Positions 1 to 11,230 of a stretch of DNA of 64,000 nt are shown here, piece after piece. The DNA lies in assembly GCA_963575745.1 (NCBI GenBank), contig CAUYUJ010011570.1, positions 187,001-251,000 of the forward strand, in the 5' to 3' direction. The notes beneath the pieces were generated by a model. That model was not told the origin of the DNA. It did not search any database and was given only the letters and a program-made list of their open reading frames with translations. This DNA is from Prorocentrum cordatum (taxonomy: Eukaryota > Sar > Dinophyceae > Prorocentrales > Prorocentraceae). The position numbers and the translations under genes were made by a program. Each line of letters starts with the position of its first letter. The first letter of the stretch is position 1.

Positions 1-429
1 ATTAACAAATCCGTGGGGGGCGCGTGTTTAAAAAATGGTCCCCTGGCTCGGGCGAATCGTGGGGTGGCGCCCGCCAGATTGAAAATCAACGGGGCGGCGC
101 CGGTGATTAGCGCCGACGCCCGGCCGCCAACGAGGGGAACTGGGGGGTGGGTGGGAGCAAGGGCGAGCCAGGGCGCCCCTCTTTCTGTCGAGCCGATGCG
201 GGCCTGCGGGTAAGGCGGGCTGGACGAAAGCTGGCGCAGCAAAGGGGGGATTTGCCAAGCAGCTCGCGTCGCCGATTTGCCAAACGCCTCCTGGCGCCGA
301 AAGCGGCCATGCGTCAAGGACTGGCCCTTCGGCGGGGCGACCGAAACCAGCTGCGTGCAGCAGGCTTTGCAACCCCCCTTTCCTTTCCCAGCCTTTCGTC
401 CGACCCGAGCAAGGCGGGTAGACCTCCTC

Positions 430-700
430 GCCCCTCTGTCGCCGTCGTCGCCGCCGTCCCCTGTACTGCCTGCGCCGCTTGCGCCCGTTTCCAGCGGCCG
501 CTCTTTTCGTCGACGACGACGACGACGACGACGACGGGACGAGGACAAGGACAACGGACGGCGGACGGCGGCGACGACGACGCGCTGCGGATGCCCTAAG
601 GGGGGGGGAGGGGGGTGCTGCGCAGGCCCGCTGTAGTCGACGACGACGCCGACGACGGCGACGACGAAGGCGACGACAAGGACGACGAAGGAGAAAAAAA

Positions 701-731
<31 letters not shown>

Positions 732-770
732 CAGCGGCGGCGGCGACGACGACGACTGAAAGGGAGAACG
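430..770. repeat. (CGA/GAC)n trinucleotide-rich tracts
   Basis: Two imperfect runs of GAC/CGA triplets lie near 510-560 and 640-760, in GC-rich sequence. They give open frames coding poly-Asp, poly-Arg or poly-Val in several frames on both strands. These are artefacts of the repeat. No splice or gene structure is visible. Confidence 0.85.
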
Positions 771-779
771 AAAATTCGC

Positions 780-1556
780 CTCGGATGTGTACGACCCTTA
801 CGACAACTTCTTTACGAAAGGCAATCGTTCTGAGGCTGTCATGTAGGGGTGTACACGATCCCCTCGGCGGCGCCAGTGACAACCCCCCTGGCAGGCGTGA
901 TTGAAAAAAAAGGTTTCGCGCCCCGCGGGGTCTATTCATCAACCCTGGGGGGGAGGGGTCAGCCTTTTGTTAATCATAAGCTGGCATTAGCGGGATTCCC
1001 AAGCAAATCGTGAGGAAAGCCAGAACGAGAACGCGAATCCTGAATGTTGAGGGCGCGGCGTCTGAAAAATAAGAAAGAATCACGCGATTCTTGAATATTT
1101 TGTGAGGACGTCCCGCGCGAGAGTACGATTTTGGAATGATTAACCCAATGCCAACAACACAGGTTAGTGACACGTGACTTTCCTTGATCCGAAACCAGAT
1201 GCGAGCCCTGGAAGGGGCGCCTCAGAAAAAATCAAATGGTCACCAAAGGGGGAATGAACAATGCTTATTCTTCAGAAGCCAGAATGCAACAATAATGCTG
1301 GCCACGGTGGCCCAATTCAGTCACGCACACAGGGACAATGAATGACCGTTTGGCCCCCTCACTCTGACCTGCGTGCACGCATGAAGGACGAATTGAAACA
1401 GGTCTTACGCGAGATGGCAACGCGATCTTGCGCGGTGGTTTACGCGGGCGGCCAGCGCGGGACACCGCGTGGGGAACGAAGACGCTTACCCGCGACCTCA
1501 CGCGGGCAGCTTACGCGTCAATCTCGGCGCCAACGACACCGCTTTCTTGGAGTCGA
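780..1556. other. Unassigned non-repetitive stretch
   Basis: No domain or coding pattern was recognised. Short open frames exist on both strands. One on the minus strand (970-1173) ends in a hydrophobic segment, but it has no supporting splice signals. The region is probably intergenic or intronic. Confidence 0.4.
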
Positions 1557-1578
1557 TCATACGCGCATGCGCGTATGA
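1557..1578. repeat. 22-bp perfect palindrome
   Basis: The half-site TCATACGCGCA is followed directly by its reverse complement, with no spacer. An 11-bp perfect arm is rare by chance in 64 kb. No adjacent gene explains it. Confidence 0.8.
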
Positions 1579-1861
1579 ATGTACATCCCGTGTGTTTATC
1601 CCCCCCCTCCCCCCTCCGCTATCTCTCCATACCTCCCTCGCGTCATCTCCACATATTATGATACGCACCTCTACGAGAAATAGACCTCAGAAGCGAATCA
1701 TGCTTCGTCCGCGAATTGCGTGGCCATTTTGCTGCGTACATCCTCAATATTCGGACGCACCCCTCACGCGGATCACGACGTTAGGGTCCAATCCAACTTG
1801 TTAGCAGACGACCCTAAAGGAGAATACCCCGACCCAACAAACCAGAGGTGTGCGGACATAT

Positions 1862-2650
1862 GCGGTACGCGGTTCTGAATACTCCTAGTTCGCGAAAGAG
1901 GGGTGGCCCCTGGATATCCCCGGACTGGAAAAAAAGGCCCCAAGGAAGGTCCTGGAAACCCTGGGTCAGAGATGTTGTTACTTCTGGGCGTAGCTTCGGG
2001 GCTCCCGAAGGCGCTTAAGGAGACGCAGGGCGCTCCAGGAACCGACCCAAGAGGGTGCTAGAACGATACGACTGCGCTCCCAAACGGCCGAAGGTGGCCT
2101 CACGATGGCCTGAGGGTCCATAAGCGCCCCATCTCGCCTTAAGCAGCCCCAGACGCCCCCAGGAACACTCCATGAGGACACCCAAGCAGGCTCCTGCAGG
2201 AATACATTGTTGTTCGGCTTTTCACCGATTCTCATGTTTCCGCATTTTCTAGCTCCCGTCCACGCCAGACGGCTCAAGCAAGCTCTGAATATTGCAGGAG
2301 AGGGCCGAAGAGGGCCACAAACTGATCCAGGAGGCTTCCAAGAAGGCCTCACAAATGCGCACGAGGAACCCTTGTAGGCCAAAGACGGCCCCAGGAGCCC
2401 CAAGCTGGTCCTACAGGGCCTCTGGAGAGACCCCGACGAAACTCCGACGCGCCCTAGGATCGGGATAAGTGGGTGGCTGGTCTCAAGATAGCTCAAACAT
2501 TGTCCAACACAGCCCCAAGAACTCCCAAAAGGTTCAATGTTTGCAATGTCGTTGCTTCCACTGCGGTGTTTCAAATCGCTACGACCGAGCAAGTACTTGG
2601 CATGGATGACGTGTTATGGGGGACCTGAAGAATGAGCGAAGCGATTCAAT
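1862..2650. repeat. Head-and-tail dispersed element with CAAGAGG core, copy 1
   Basis: The head near 1862-1953 (CTAGTTCGCG, a GGGGTGGCCCCTGG block, then AAGGTCCTG) matches the head at 61969-62056. The 21-nt tail at 2630-2650 is identical to 62759-62779. Between them lies degenerate GGCCCCAAGAGG-like short-unit sequence with an AT-richer island near 2200-2260. Two copies with the same ends 60 kb apart indicate a discrete dispersed element, not just a diffuse array. No coding capacity is recognised. Confidence 0.6.
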
Positions 2651-3120
2651 TTTTGGACAACACATGTTGTTGCTAATGTGGCTTCCAGCCAGCGTAGTCC
2701 AAGCATGCAACATGTTACAATAGCATTTGCAATGCAAAACCCAAGTGGGGCCCAGTGATGTTGTACATACTTGTAACAACTTATTGCAACAAATGCCTGT
2801 CTTTCAATATGCATATTGTTGGCCGACGTTGCTCTAACATGTTTTGGTAATTCGAGTGATCCACAAGAGTTCGTTCAATCGCAGGGTGTGGCAAACCAAT
2901 CGGTGACCCCCTGTTGCTGTTTGCATGAGGGTCCCCTTGTGGAGCCATCAAGCTGCGCGGCGTAGGCTTGCTGCTCCCTGCACCAGTTGCAGTTTCAAAA
3001 CTCCCATGTGGTAGTCGTACGTTCTACTTCCTACTGTAGACTTGTTCTGTCCGCGCGAGGTTGGGGCGGGAGCCCCAAACCCGCATCTGAGCACCGCCAA
3101 ATCGCGCTCCCTAGATTCCT
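2651..3120. other. Unassigned, locally AT-richer sequence
   Basis: This stretch has several near-palindromic ACATGTT/TTGCAAT words around 2655-2830. No open frame with recognisable content was found. Confidence 0.35.
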
Positions 3121-3124
3121 CTGG

Positions 3125-4205
3125 GCCGTGGGGCACGTCAACATGCGCGAGATTCGCGCCCCCGAGGCCACGATCCTTCTTGAACTACGCCATGTTCGCG
3201 TCCACGAGGCCACGATCCCTCGCACAATACGCAATGTTCATGTCCCCGGGGCCACGACTCCTCACACACTATGAGATGTTCGCGTCCCCGAGGCCACGGT
3301 CCCTCGTTAGTTACGCCATGCGGGCGCCCCCAGAGACCACGGTCGCGTCCCCGACGCCACGACTCCGTGTGAATTACAAAATGTTCGCGTCCCTGAGGCC
3401 ACGATCCATCGAAACTTAACACAGATTGAGTCTCCGAGGCCACGACCCCTTTTTAAGTTACGCCATATTCGCGTTCCCGGAGCCACGACCTTTGTTGTAA
3501 GTTACGCCATGTTCGCGTCCCCGATGCCACGGCCGCTGGTAAATCACGTAATGTTCGCGTCCCCGAGGCCACGATCTTGTTTTGTGAATTGCATAGTATT
3601 CACGTCCCCGAAGCCATCCCTTGTAATTTATCCCATAATCGCGTCCAAGATGCCACTAGCATTTGAAACATGTAATAAGTATCTAAGATTCACGTCCCCG
3701 AGGCCACGATCCCTTGCAAGCTACACTGTATTCGTCTCCCCGAAGCCACAATCCCGCATAAATTACACAATGCTCGCGTTCCCGATGGCACGATCGATTG
3801 CAAATCATCAAATACTAGCGCCCTCAAGGTAACGAGTCCTCGTACCTTGCGCAGTGTTCGCGTTCTTGGGACCACGATCCCTTTACGCCATGCCCGTGCC
3901 CCCGGGACCACGATCCCGAGTAAATTACGCAATGCTGGCGCCCCGAGGCGCCGATCCCTTCGCAAATTACAGCGTTTGCGTCCCCAATACCAGAATCCCT
4001 TGTAAATGATGCAAGGTTCGCTTCCCCGAGGCCACGATCCCCGGCAGATTGCGCCAGATTCGCGTCCCCGGGGATACGACCCCATGTAAATGATAATGAT
4101 GTTCGCGCTGATGCCGCGATCTCTAGTGAATTACGCCGTGCTCGCGGCCCCGAGGCCACGATCCCAAACAAATTACGCCATACTCGCGTCCTCGAAACCA
4201 CATCC
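3125..4205. repeat. 42-bp minisatellite array
   Basis: About 25 degenerate units follow the pattern GTTCGCGTCCCCGAGGCCAC + GATCCCT + ~9 variable bases + TTACGCCAT. Most units are close to 42 bp. Because 42 is a multiple of 3, frames stay open on both strands. The plus strand reads 14-residue repeats like MFASPRPRSLVNYA; the minus strand reads repeats like EGSWPRGREH. Units diverge by substitutions and small indels, so a functional repeat protein is not supported. Confidence 0.85.
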
Positions 4206-4740
4206 CTCGACGAATCCCCCGAGGGGCCCGAAGGCCGTCCAGACCGCGCGATTTGGGCCCACGTAGCCTCAAGCAGCCCCCTGTCGTTCCAAGAGGGCCT
4301 TCAATACACAGCATGAGGGAAGTTGGAGGGCAAACCAAACGAGATCAACCACATCATTTGGATCTCAATTTGTCATGAAGTTGACCCATCGCCCCAGGCA
4401 GCCCAACATAACTACTGCATAACTCGTGAAGATAGAGATGGGACGGGCGGCAGAGGCCGAAGCCCTTACATATATCTACACACATATAAATAATTGTGCA
4501 TGTCTAGATATACGTAATTGTGTAGCCCAACGTTTCTCCTTTTGTTGTACAAACGCAGGAATGTTGCACTCCTTCCCTCCCTCCGAATCCGCCGACCCTG
4601 TCAGCGAGTAGAAGACGCTGTTCTGTTTGACTATACGTCGTCGTCGCCGTCGCGAGGGACCCCCCACTGGGCTCTCCTCCCCAAGCGAGCAAATCGACAC
4701 CACAGCGACGTTGGGCAACGTCGTCGTTGACTAGAAAGGG
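3508..4740 (+). repeat. 1,233-bp duplication, copy 1
   Basis: This copy is almost identical to 6014-7246 (constant offset 2506). By eye only about three substitutions separate them (near 3574, 4492 and 4551). It begins inside the 42-bp minisatellite and ends at GACTAGAAAGGG. No TSD or terminal inverted repeats were seen, so it looks like a recent segmental duplication and not a transposon. Confidence 0.9.
4206..4740. other. Unassigned tail of the duplication
   Basis: This is non-minisatellite sequence within the duplicated block. It contains a short ACATATA-rich stretch near 4470-4510 and a GTCGTCGCCGTCGCG run near 4635. Small open frames exist on both strands, none recognised. It recurs at 6712-7246. 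Confidence 0.5.
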
Positions 4741-5300
4741 TAGTAGTAGTAGTAGTCGGAGTAGTAGTAGTAGTAGTAGTAGTAGTAACACTCGCAATGG
4801 TGATAGAAAGAGTAAGAGTAGTAGTAATATTAATAGAAGTAGATGTCGTAGTAATCGGAGTCATAGTCGCAGTAGTAGGTCGTAGCCGTATTCGTAGCAG
4901 TGATCATAGCAGTCGTAGTAATACTAGTAGTAGTGCTAAAACAAAAAGTCGTAGTCGTAGCAGTAGTAGTATAGTAGTAGTCGTAGTAGCAGTAGTAGCA
5001 GTAGTAGTAGTAGTAGTAGTAGTAGTCGTAGAAATAATAAAAAAATTGTAGTAGGAATCGTAGTAGTAGTAATAGTAGTAGCGGTAGTAGTAGTACTAGT
5101 AGTCGCGGTCGTAGTAGTAGTAGTAGTAGTAGTCATAGCAGTCTTAACAATAGAAACAACAATCGAAGTAGTGGACGAAGTAGAAGTAGTAGTCGTGGTC
5201 GTAGTTGTAGCACTAATAGCAGTAGAAGTTGCAATGCTACTAGTGGGCGAAGTAGAAGAAGTAATCGGAAAAGTAATCCGACGACGACAACGACGACGGA
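4741..5300. repeat. (GTA)n imperfect microsatellite
   Basis: Long imperfect GTAGTAGTAGTCGTA-type triplets are interspersed with AAT and CGT variants. The tract starts exactly where duplication copy 1 ends. Its open frames (poly-Val/Ser/Tyr/Leu/Thr) are repeat artefacts. Confidence 0.9.
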
Positions 5301-5321
5301 AGATAGGTTTGCTTCCCATTC

Positions 5322-6013
5322 TTGGGTATCGGCAGCCCCCAACTGGTCCCCGACAGAAGTTGTTATTTCCTCATTATACGGGGTCATCGAAGACCCATCG
5401 CGGATCTCCAAGCTTCGCTTTGGGAGCTCAAGGTGACAATGGTGGCATGGCATGGTTACTGGTTCAGAGTGGCGCGCGCACTTTCCTCCCGCATCATGGC
5501 CTGGAAGTTCGTGAACACGTGCAACATACGAAGAATGCTAACGCAATATTCAACAAAAGGCAGCGTCTGCGAGAAGGAACTACCCCCCCAAGCGGCGTGC
5601 TACGACGCAGCGCAGGGCACCGCACGTGACGCTTACAATCTTCGGCGCACCTCGGCTGGCGCGCAAACCTTCGAAACGTTTCACCGCGCAGCCAGACGGG
5701 TTGGTACTTACTTCTGCTGCAAAAATGCACGCGTGAGACGCAATGTCCCGACGCAGGCTTGTCATGCAATTCTTCCGAACCGTCCAGGGCCGGACAAAGT
5801 CAGTAGTACTGGCGTGGCATGCAAAGTTGCACGTGGAGCCTTGGCCCTTGCCATCCATAAGGTGCTCGGCCCGACGCAGGCTTTCACTCTATTTGTCAGA
5901 ACGGCCTCGGGCCGAGCCACCTCACCAGCGCCGGCGTGGGGTGCAGGCCAGCTTCTATGCCTCTTTGCCCTTGCCATGCCATTCTCTGGAGTGCCGGCAG
6001 CCCCGCTTCTAGT
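5322..6013 (+). other. Open frame of unknown nature; tandem ~123-bp pair at its end
   Basis: A plus-strand frame is open from 5322 through into the minisatellite copy (to 6338). Its first ~230 residues match nothing recognised. Positions 5750-5872 and 5873-5998 are two diverged tandem copies, both starting with GACGCAGGCTT and sharing a CTTGCC(C)ATGCCAT-like end. Running into the minisatellite makes a single protein unlikely. Confidence 0.35.
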
Positions 6014-7246
6014 CATGTTCGCGTCCCCGATGCCACGGCCGCTGGTAAATCACGTAATGTTCGCGTCCCCGAGGCCACGATCTTGTTCTGTGAATTGCAT
6101 AGTATTCACGTCCCCGAAGCCATCCCTTGTAATTTATCCCATAATCGCGTCCAAGATGCCACTAGCATTTGAAACATGTAATAAGTATCTAAGATTCACG
6201 TCCCCGAGGCCACGATCCCTTGCAAGCTACACTGTATTCGTCTCCCCGAAGCCACAATCCCGCATAAATTACACAATGCTCGCGTTCCCGATGGCACGAT
6301 CGATTGCAAATCATCAAATACTAGCGCCCTCAAGGTAACGAGTCCTCGTACCTTGCGCAGTGTTCGCGTTCTTGGGACCACGATCCCTTTACGCCATGCC
6401 CGTGCCCCCGGGACCACGATCCCGAGTAAATTACGCAATGCTGGCGCCCCGAGGCGCCGATCCCTTCGCAAATTACAGCGTTTGCGTCCCCAATACCAGA
6501 ATCCCTTGTAAATGATGCAAGGTTCGCTTCCCCGAGGCCACGATCCCCGGCAGATTGCGCCAGATTCGCGTCCCCGGGGATACGACCCCATGTAAATGAT
6601 AATGATGTTCGCGCTGATGCCGCGATCTCTAGTGAATTACGCCGTGCTCGCGGCCCCGAGGCCACGATCCCAAACAAATTACGCCATACTCGCGTCCTCG
6701 AAACCACATCCCTCGACGAATCCCCCGAGGGGCCCGAAGGCCGTCCAGACCGCGCGATTTGGGCCCACGTAGCCTCAAGCAGCCCCCTGTCGTTCCAAGA
6801 GGGCCTTCAATACACAGCATGAGGGAAGTTGGAGGGCAAACCAAACGAGATCAACCACATCATTTGGATCTCAATTTGTCATGAAGTTGACCCATCGCCC
6901 CAGGCAGCCCAACATAACTACTGCATAACTCGTGAAGATAGAGATGGGACGGGCGGCAGAGGCCGAAGCCCTTACATATATCTACACACATATAAATAGT
7001 TGTGCATGTCTAGATATACGTAATTGTGTAGCCCAACGTTTCTCCTTTTGTTGTACAAGCGCAGGAATGTTGCACTCCTTCCCTCCCTCCGAATCCGCCG
7101 ACCCTGTCAGCGAGTAGAAGACGCTGTTCTGTTTGACTATACGTCGTCGTCGCCGTCGCGAGGGACCCCCCACTGGGCTCTCCTCCCCAAGCGAGCAAAT
7201 CGACACCACAGCGACGTTGGGCAACGTCGTCGTTGACTAGAAAGGG
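6014..7246 (+). repeat. 1,233-bp duplication, copy 2
   Basis: Copy 2 of 3508-4740 carries the right half of the 42-bp minisatellite plus the non-repeat tail. It is separated from copy 1 by 1,273 bp of GTA microsatellite and unassigned sequence. Both copies are in the same orientation. Confidence 0.9.
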
Positions 7247-7295
7247 AGCCTTTTCCCTTTGATCCCCTCCCCCCCGGTGGAGGGGGGGGGTCCTG

Positions 7296-7345
7296 AGTTT
7301 GAAAAGGGTTGGGAGGCCCAACCAACAGCCTCGCCTCTGGCTCGT
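7296..7345 (+). mobile_element. LTR fragment related to the 14.9-kb retrotransposon
   Basis: About 45 bp beginning AGTTTGAAAAGGG and running through AACCAACAGCCTCGCCTC match the first ~45 bp (plus orientation) of the repeats at 19342 and 33949, at roughly 85% by eye. The match stops abruptly. It is likely a truncated or solo LTR remnant of the same family. Confidence 0.45.
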
Positions 7346-7369
7346 TCCGGAAGCGTTCCCTCGCCGGTT

Positions 7370-7612
7370 TCCGACAATCACTACCGGTTCGAACCCCCTC
7401 CACCCCGGCCCTCCCCCTCCAGAACACCGATGGGGGGGTCACTACCGGTTCGAACCCCTTCCCCCCCACAGAAAACCAGGGGGGGTCACTACCGGTTCGG
7501 ACCCCCCCCCCTCTAGAAAACTGGCGGGGGGCCACTACCGGTTCGAACCCCTTTCTCCAGAAAACTGGGTGGGGTCACTACCGGTTCGAACCCCTCCCCC
7601 CCCACGCTCACC
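7370..7612 (+). repeat. GGTTCGAACCCC tandem cluster (plus orientation)
   Basis: Five units of about 45-60 bp each contain CACTACCGGTTCGAACCCC (one has GGTTCGGACCCC). C/G-rich spacers such as CAGAAAACCAGGGGGG separate them. The core matches a tRNA T-arm / pol III B-box consensus, but no A box or tRNA cloverleaf is present. Related units occur in the opposite orientation at 10430-10620. Confidence 0.75.
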
Positions 7613-7739
7613 GCCGGCAAACGACTCCCGAGTCCCTACCACCTTCCGCACCCCACTGTTCTCCCCACCTTGAATTCCAACGTGGGTCTGTTACTATAGA
7701 GAAGGTCACGAAACAAACGTTGAAACACAAATTATGACG

Positions 7740-8440
7740 ATATTCGCATATGCGGTTTGGCAAATCGGGGCGGCATCAACGCGACGCCAAGGGGCGTCGT
7801 GGACTCGAGACTTCGACCTGGGAGCACGAAGCGCACGATTACCCACACCGTGAAGTTCTGCAACCGGTCGCTGTGTTCTGGGGGTGCACGGACACGCAAA
7901 ACGCTGTTCAACTAAGCGTTTGCTGGCGCCCGCCTCAAACTCTTGCACACTCCCCCGCCTCCTCCCCATATCCCTTCGCTGCGGCCCCACCCTCCTCATG
8001 CCCCTCCGACTCCCCCCAGTTATCATGCCCCTCGTCCAACACCGTCACCCCCCCATGTGCCAATCAATGTCGTTCCTCGTCGTCCTCCACCGCCGGATGA
8101 ATTCCCCCATCGCCCACGTGCTTGCCCCCCTCCCATCCTCATCGCCCTAATGCAGATCATGCCCCCTCCTTCTGCCCACCCCGCCTGCCTCGTCCTCGTG
8201 ATGCTGACGCCGATGATGCAGCTCCTCCTGGGCCCACTTCCTCCCGTCTCGTCCAATCCCGTTCATCCCCGGCCCCTTGGCGACCCTTCCTATCGAGCCT
8301 CTTCATTCCCACAACCCACCATCCCCACCCCCCCCGCGCCTCTGCACTCGCAGACCACGCCCCCCTGCTGGACCAGCCGGGCGACCCGCGGAAACTCCCG
8401 CCCAGTGACCACTCCAGCGAACGGCGCGCAACAAATGCAC
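7740..8440. other. Unassigned, C-rich sequence
   Basis: Long Pro-rich open frames on the plus strand (for example 7943-8509) arise from C-rich composition. No domain is recognised and no splice pattern is convincing. Confidence 0.4.
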
Positions 8441-8680
8441 AGTTCGAGACACGAGCTGTGTATTTCGACCGCGTACGACGCCCCCGGACCAGCCGAACGA
8501 GAAACGTGAAAGTTCCCGCCCAATCAACACCACCCGCACACTCAAATACACAGATGGGCACCAGATCTGCGTACACAGATCAGACCACGATCTGTGTAGA
8601 CAGTGGGCCCACACACGAGAATACACAGTTGCAGACACAAAGTGTGTACACAGATCACACCTTGATCTGTGTATTTCGAA
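8440..8680. repeat. Cluster of ACACAGATC / GATCTGTGT inverted repeats
   Basis: There are two perfect hairpins with the same 10-bp stem (TACACAGATC / GATCTGTGTA) and different 7-nt loops, at 8572-8598 and 8647-8673. A related imperfect one lies around 8547-8575, and weaker ACACGAGCTGTGTATTTCG words sit near 8450. Stem sequence is conserved between units while loops differ. Confidence 0.75.
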
Positions 8681-9559
8681 AAAGCGAACGCTCGCCACTT
8701 CGAGGGTGCCCCGACTCTGCCAACCCAGAACCGAAGTCGACATGCCCATCTGGGGGGGAATGCTAATACACACTTCCCCGGCCCAGGGCGCCCCCGAAGG
8801 AACTGCAAATACGCGCCTCCTTGGCCCAAGGCGGCCACGGTGACACGCGGCACCACAGCGGCACCCAACAGCCCGAAGACGTCCCAAAACGCCTCGACGG
8901 GCCCCAAAGAAGGCCTCACAGCAAACCGAGAACACGAGAGGTGTCACATGTCATGGACCCCACAATAGTCAAAGCTCCACGCGTCGCCATTCAGACCGCT
9001 GCACTGGCAAGGGGGCGGACCTTGCCGCAGGCACATATACATTTACATGTTAGCGATGCGACTGCGCTCGGCGGCCGTGCCGCCCGCGTTTGGAGAACGC
9101 CCCGAACGCTCGCATTGGCAATCCCCGTTGTGGTTGCGCCGGTGTGCTCGGATATCGAACAGACGATATACCGCTGATGCGGGCACGCGGCACCAAGGAC
9201 TTCACTTTTCGGACAAGGAGGGAAGACGAGGTAGGACGTCGGACGGTGGAGCAGGGAGGCAAAGAGGAACGAGGAAAAATGAGGGAGGTGGAAAGGGGCA
9301 CTCCCCCGCCCGAGCCGCGGACGCTTTCGACACCATCCTAGGGGGGGAAGAAAGGAAGGGAAACGGAGCGAGGACGAGGACGACGACGGGAAGCAAACTG
9401 TACTTGGTCCGTATATAGCCATATGCCTGCGATTCGGGTGCGCGCGCTTTCTTCGAGGCGCGTCAAGCCCGACCCACACCGAATTCACTAATCCCTCCAA
9501 ACTGTGTAAACACCCTGTCCACTGTACCCCTCCTATACAACTGCTTCAGAACAAAGGGG

Positions 9560-10430
9560 CAGTGGATTCCAACCCCCACCGTCCCCACTGTCCCCACCAG
9601 TGCCCCCACCACTGTCGCACTGTCCCCACTGTCCCCAGTACTGTTCCCACCACGGTCCCTCTCGCCCCACTTTCCCCACGGCCCCAACCACTGTCCCACT
9701 GTCCACACTGTCCCACTGTCCCCGCCGCTGTCCCACTGAGGCGTCCCACTGCTCCGACCACTGTCCCCGCTGTCCCCACTGTACCTCTGTCCCATCGTCC
9801 CACCGCCGTCCTCGCCACCGCCCTCACCACTGTCCCCACCACCAGTGTCCCCACCATTGTTCCACTGTCCCCACCACATCCCCACTGTCCCCACACCACT
9901 GTCTCCACCACCACCGTCCCCACCATTGCTCCACAGTCCCCACCACTGTCCCACTGTCCCCACTGTTCCCACCATTGTCCCCGCTGTCAGTGTCTCACTG
10001 TCCCAACTCTCCCCACCATTGTCCCACCATGGTCCCACTCTCCCCACTTTCCCTACGGTCCCCACAGCTGTCCCACTGTCCCCACTGCACCCACCACTGT
10101 CCCACTGTCCCCGCCGCTGTCCCACTGTGCTGTGCCACCGTCCCCACTGTCTCCACCACTGCCCCACTGTCCCCACTGTCCCCACTGTCCCCACCACTCT
10201 CCCCACTGTACTACTGTCCCACCACTGTCCTCACCACCGCCTTCACCACTGTCCCACCACTACTACCGTCCCCACCACTGTCCCACTGGCCCCACCGCTG
10301 TCCCGCTGTCTCCTCACCACTGTCCCCACCACCACCGTCCCCACCACTGTCCGCGCCACTGTCCCGCTGTCTCCGCACCACTGTCCCCACCACCGTTCCC
10401 ACCATTGTCCCAATATCCCCACCATTTGCC
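9560..10430. repeat. CCACTGTCCCC array
   Basis: About 870 bp of 9-12-bp degenerate units (CCCCACTGTCCCCACCACTG) are strongly pyrimidine-rich on the plus strand. All three plus frames stay open as Pro/Thr/His/Cys repeats and the minus frames as Gly/Trp/Val. Neither looks like a gene. Confidence 0.9.
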
Positions 10431-10620
10431 GGCGGCGAAGGGGGGGGGTAGTGGCCCCCTCCCGGTTTTCGAGGGGGGGGGGTCGAACCGGTAGTGACTC
10501 CCCCCCCTTTTCATGATGGACTGGGGGGGAAGGGAGGGGTTCGAACCAATAGTGACCCCCCCCCCGGTTTTCGAGGGGGGGGGACGGGTTGGGAACCCCC
10601 AGTGGCCCTCCAGGTTTTCC
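10430..10620 (-). repeat. GGTTCGAACC cluster (minus orientation)
   Basis: These are the reverse-orientation counterparts of 7370-7612: two or three units with GGTTCGAACC-like cores, GTAGTGACCCCCCC and GGTTTTCGAGGGG spacers. With the plus cluster they bracket 2.8 kb, including the CCACTGTCCCC array. Confidence 0.7.
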
Positions 10621-10639
10621 GCCCGCAGCAGTAGAACGC

Positions 10640-11100
10640 GCTCTTTCATAGATGCATACATGCACACATACATACATGTATACCTAAAACGTACACACAT
10701 GCATGCATACATACACCACATACAATACAAATGCTACATTGAAGACCTACGTCGCTTTGCACTACATTACATTTCATTGCACTGCACTGCATCACCTTAC
10801 TTTGCAGTGCAATACTTCACATTGCAATGCATCGCAAAGCATTGCGTTTCATTGCATTACGTTGCATTGTACTGCCATTCCCTTACGCTGCAGTACGCTG
10901 CATGATACTACATGAATTCGTACCCCAATCAACCTCATTGAACTTACACACGCTACACTGCACTAACTTATTCTACATTACATTACATTGCTTTACTTTA
11001 CAATGCATTACATGGCATGATATTGCACTGCATTCCAGATATACATGGATAATACATACGTACATCAACACGTACATACACATATATACGTGTATATTTA
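10640..11100. repeat. CATACA and TTGCA/CATTA short-unit repeats
   Basis: A CATACATG-like stretch (10650-10730) is followed by about 300 bp of degenerate TTGCATTACATTGCA words and then ACATACAT-like sequence to 11100. It is non-coding by appearance. Confidence 0.8.
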
Positions 11101-11230
11101 TACGTACCTCTCTCGTGTCCCTCTCTTATCTGTGCTTGTTCGACCCTGTCAACCTCTCGACCCGCGCTGCGGTGCCTCCCCTGAACAGCTCTCCCGTTCT
11201 GTCAAGCCCCCTGTTGCTTCGCAGGTGCAC

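Noticed and set aside
1717-1737. Second DinoSL relict (TGGCCATTTTGC)
   Set aside because: Matches only about eight contiguous bases of the leader, lacks the GGCTCAAG end, and has no TSD or gene beside it.
3125-4205. CRISPR-like array
   Set aside because: Units are contiguous degenerate minisatellite with no constant repeat and unique spacer pattern, in a eukaryotic context.
7380-7600. tRNA genes from GGTTCGAACCC cores
   Set aside because: No A box, acceptor stem or anticodon arm could be folded around any copy. It is a tandem repeat with a B-box-like core.
9562-10494. Large Pro/His/Thr-rich plus-strand frames
   Set aside because: All three frames are open because the CCACTGTCCCC array lacks stops. 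There is no start, splice or composition evidence of a gene.
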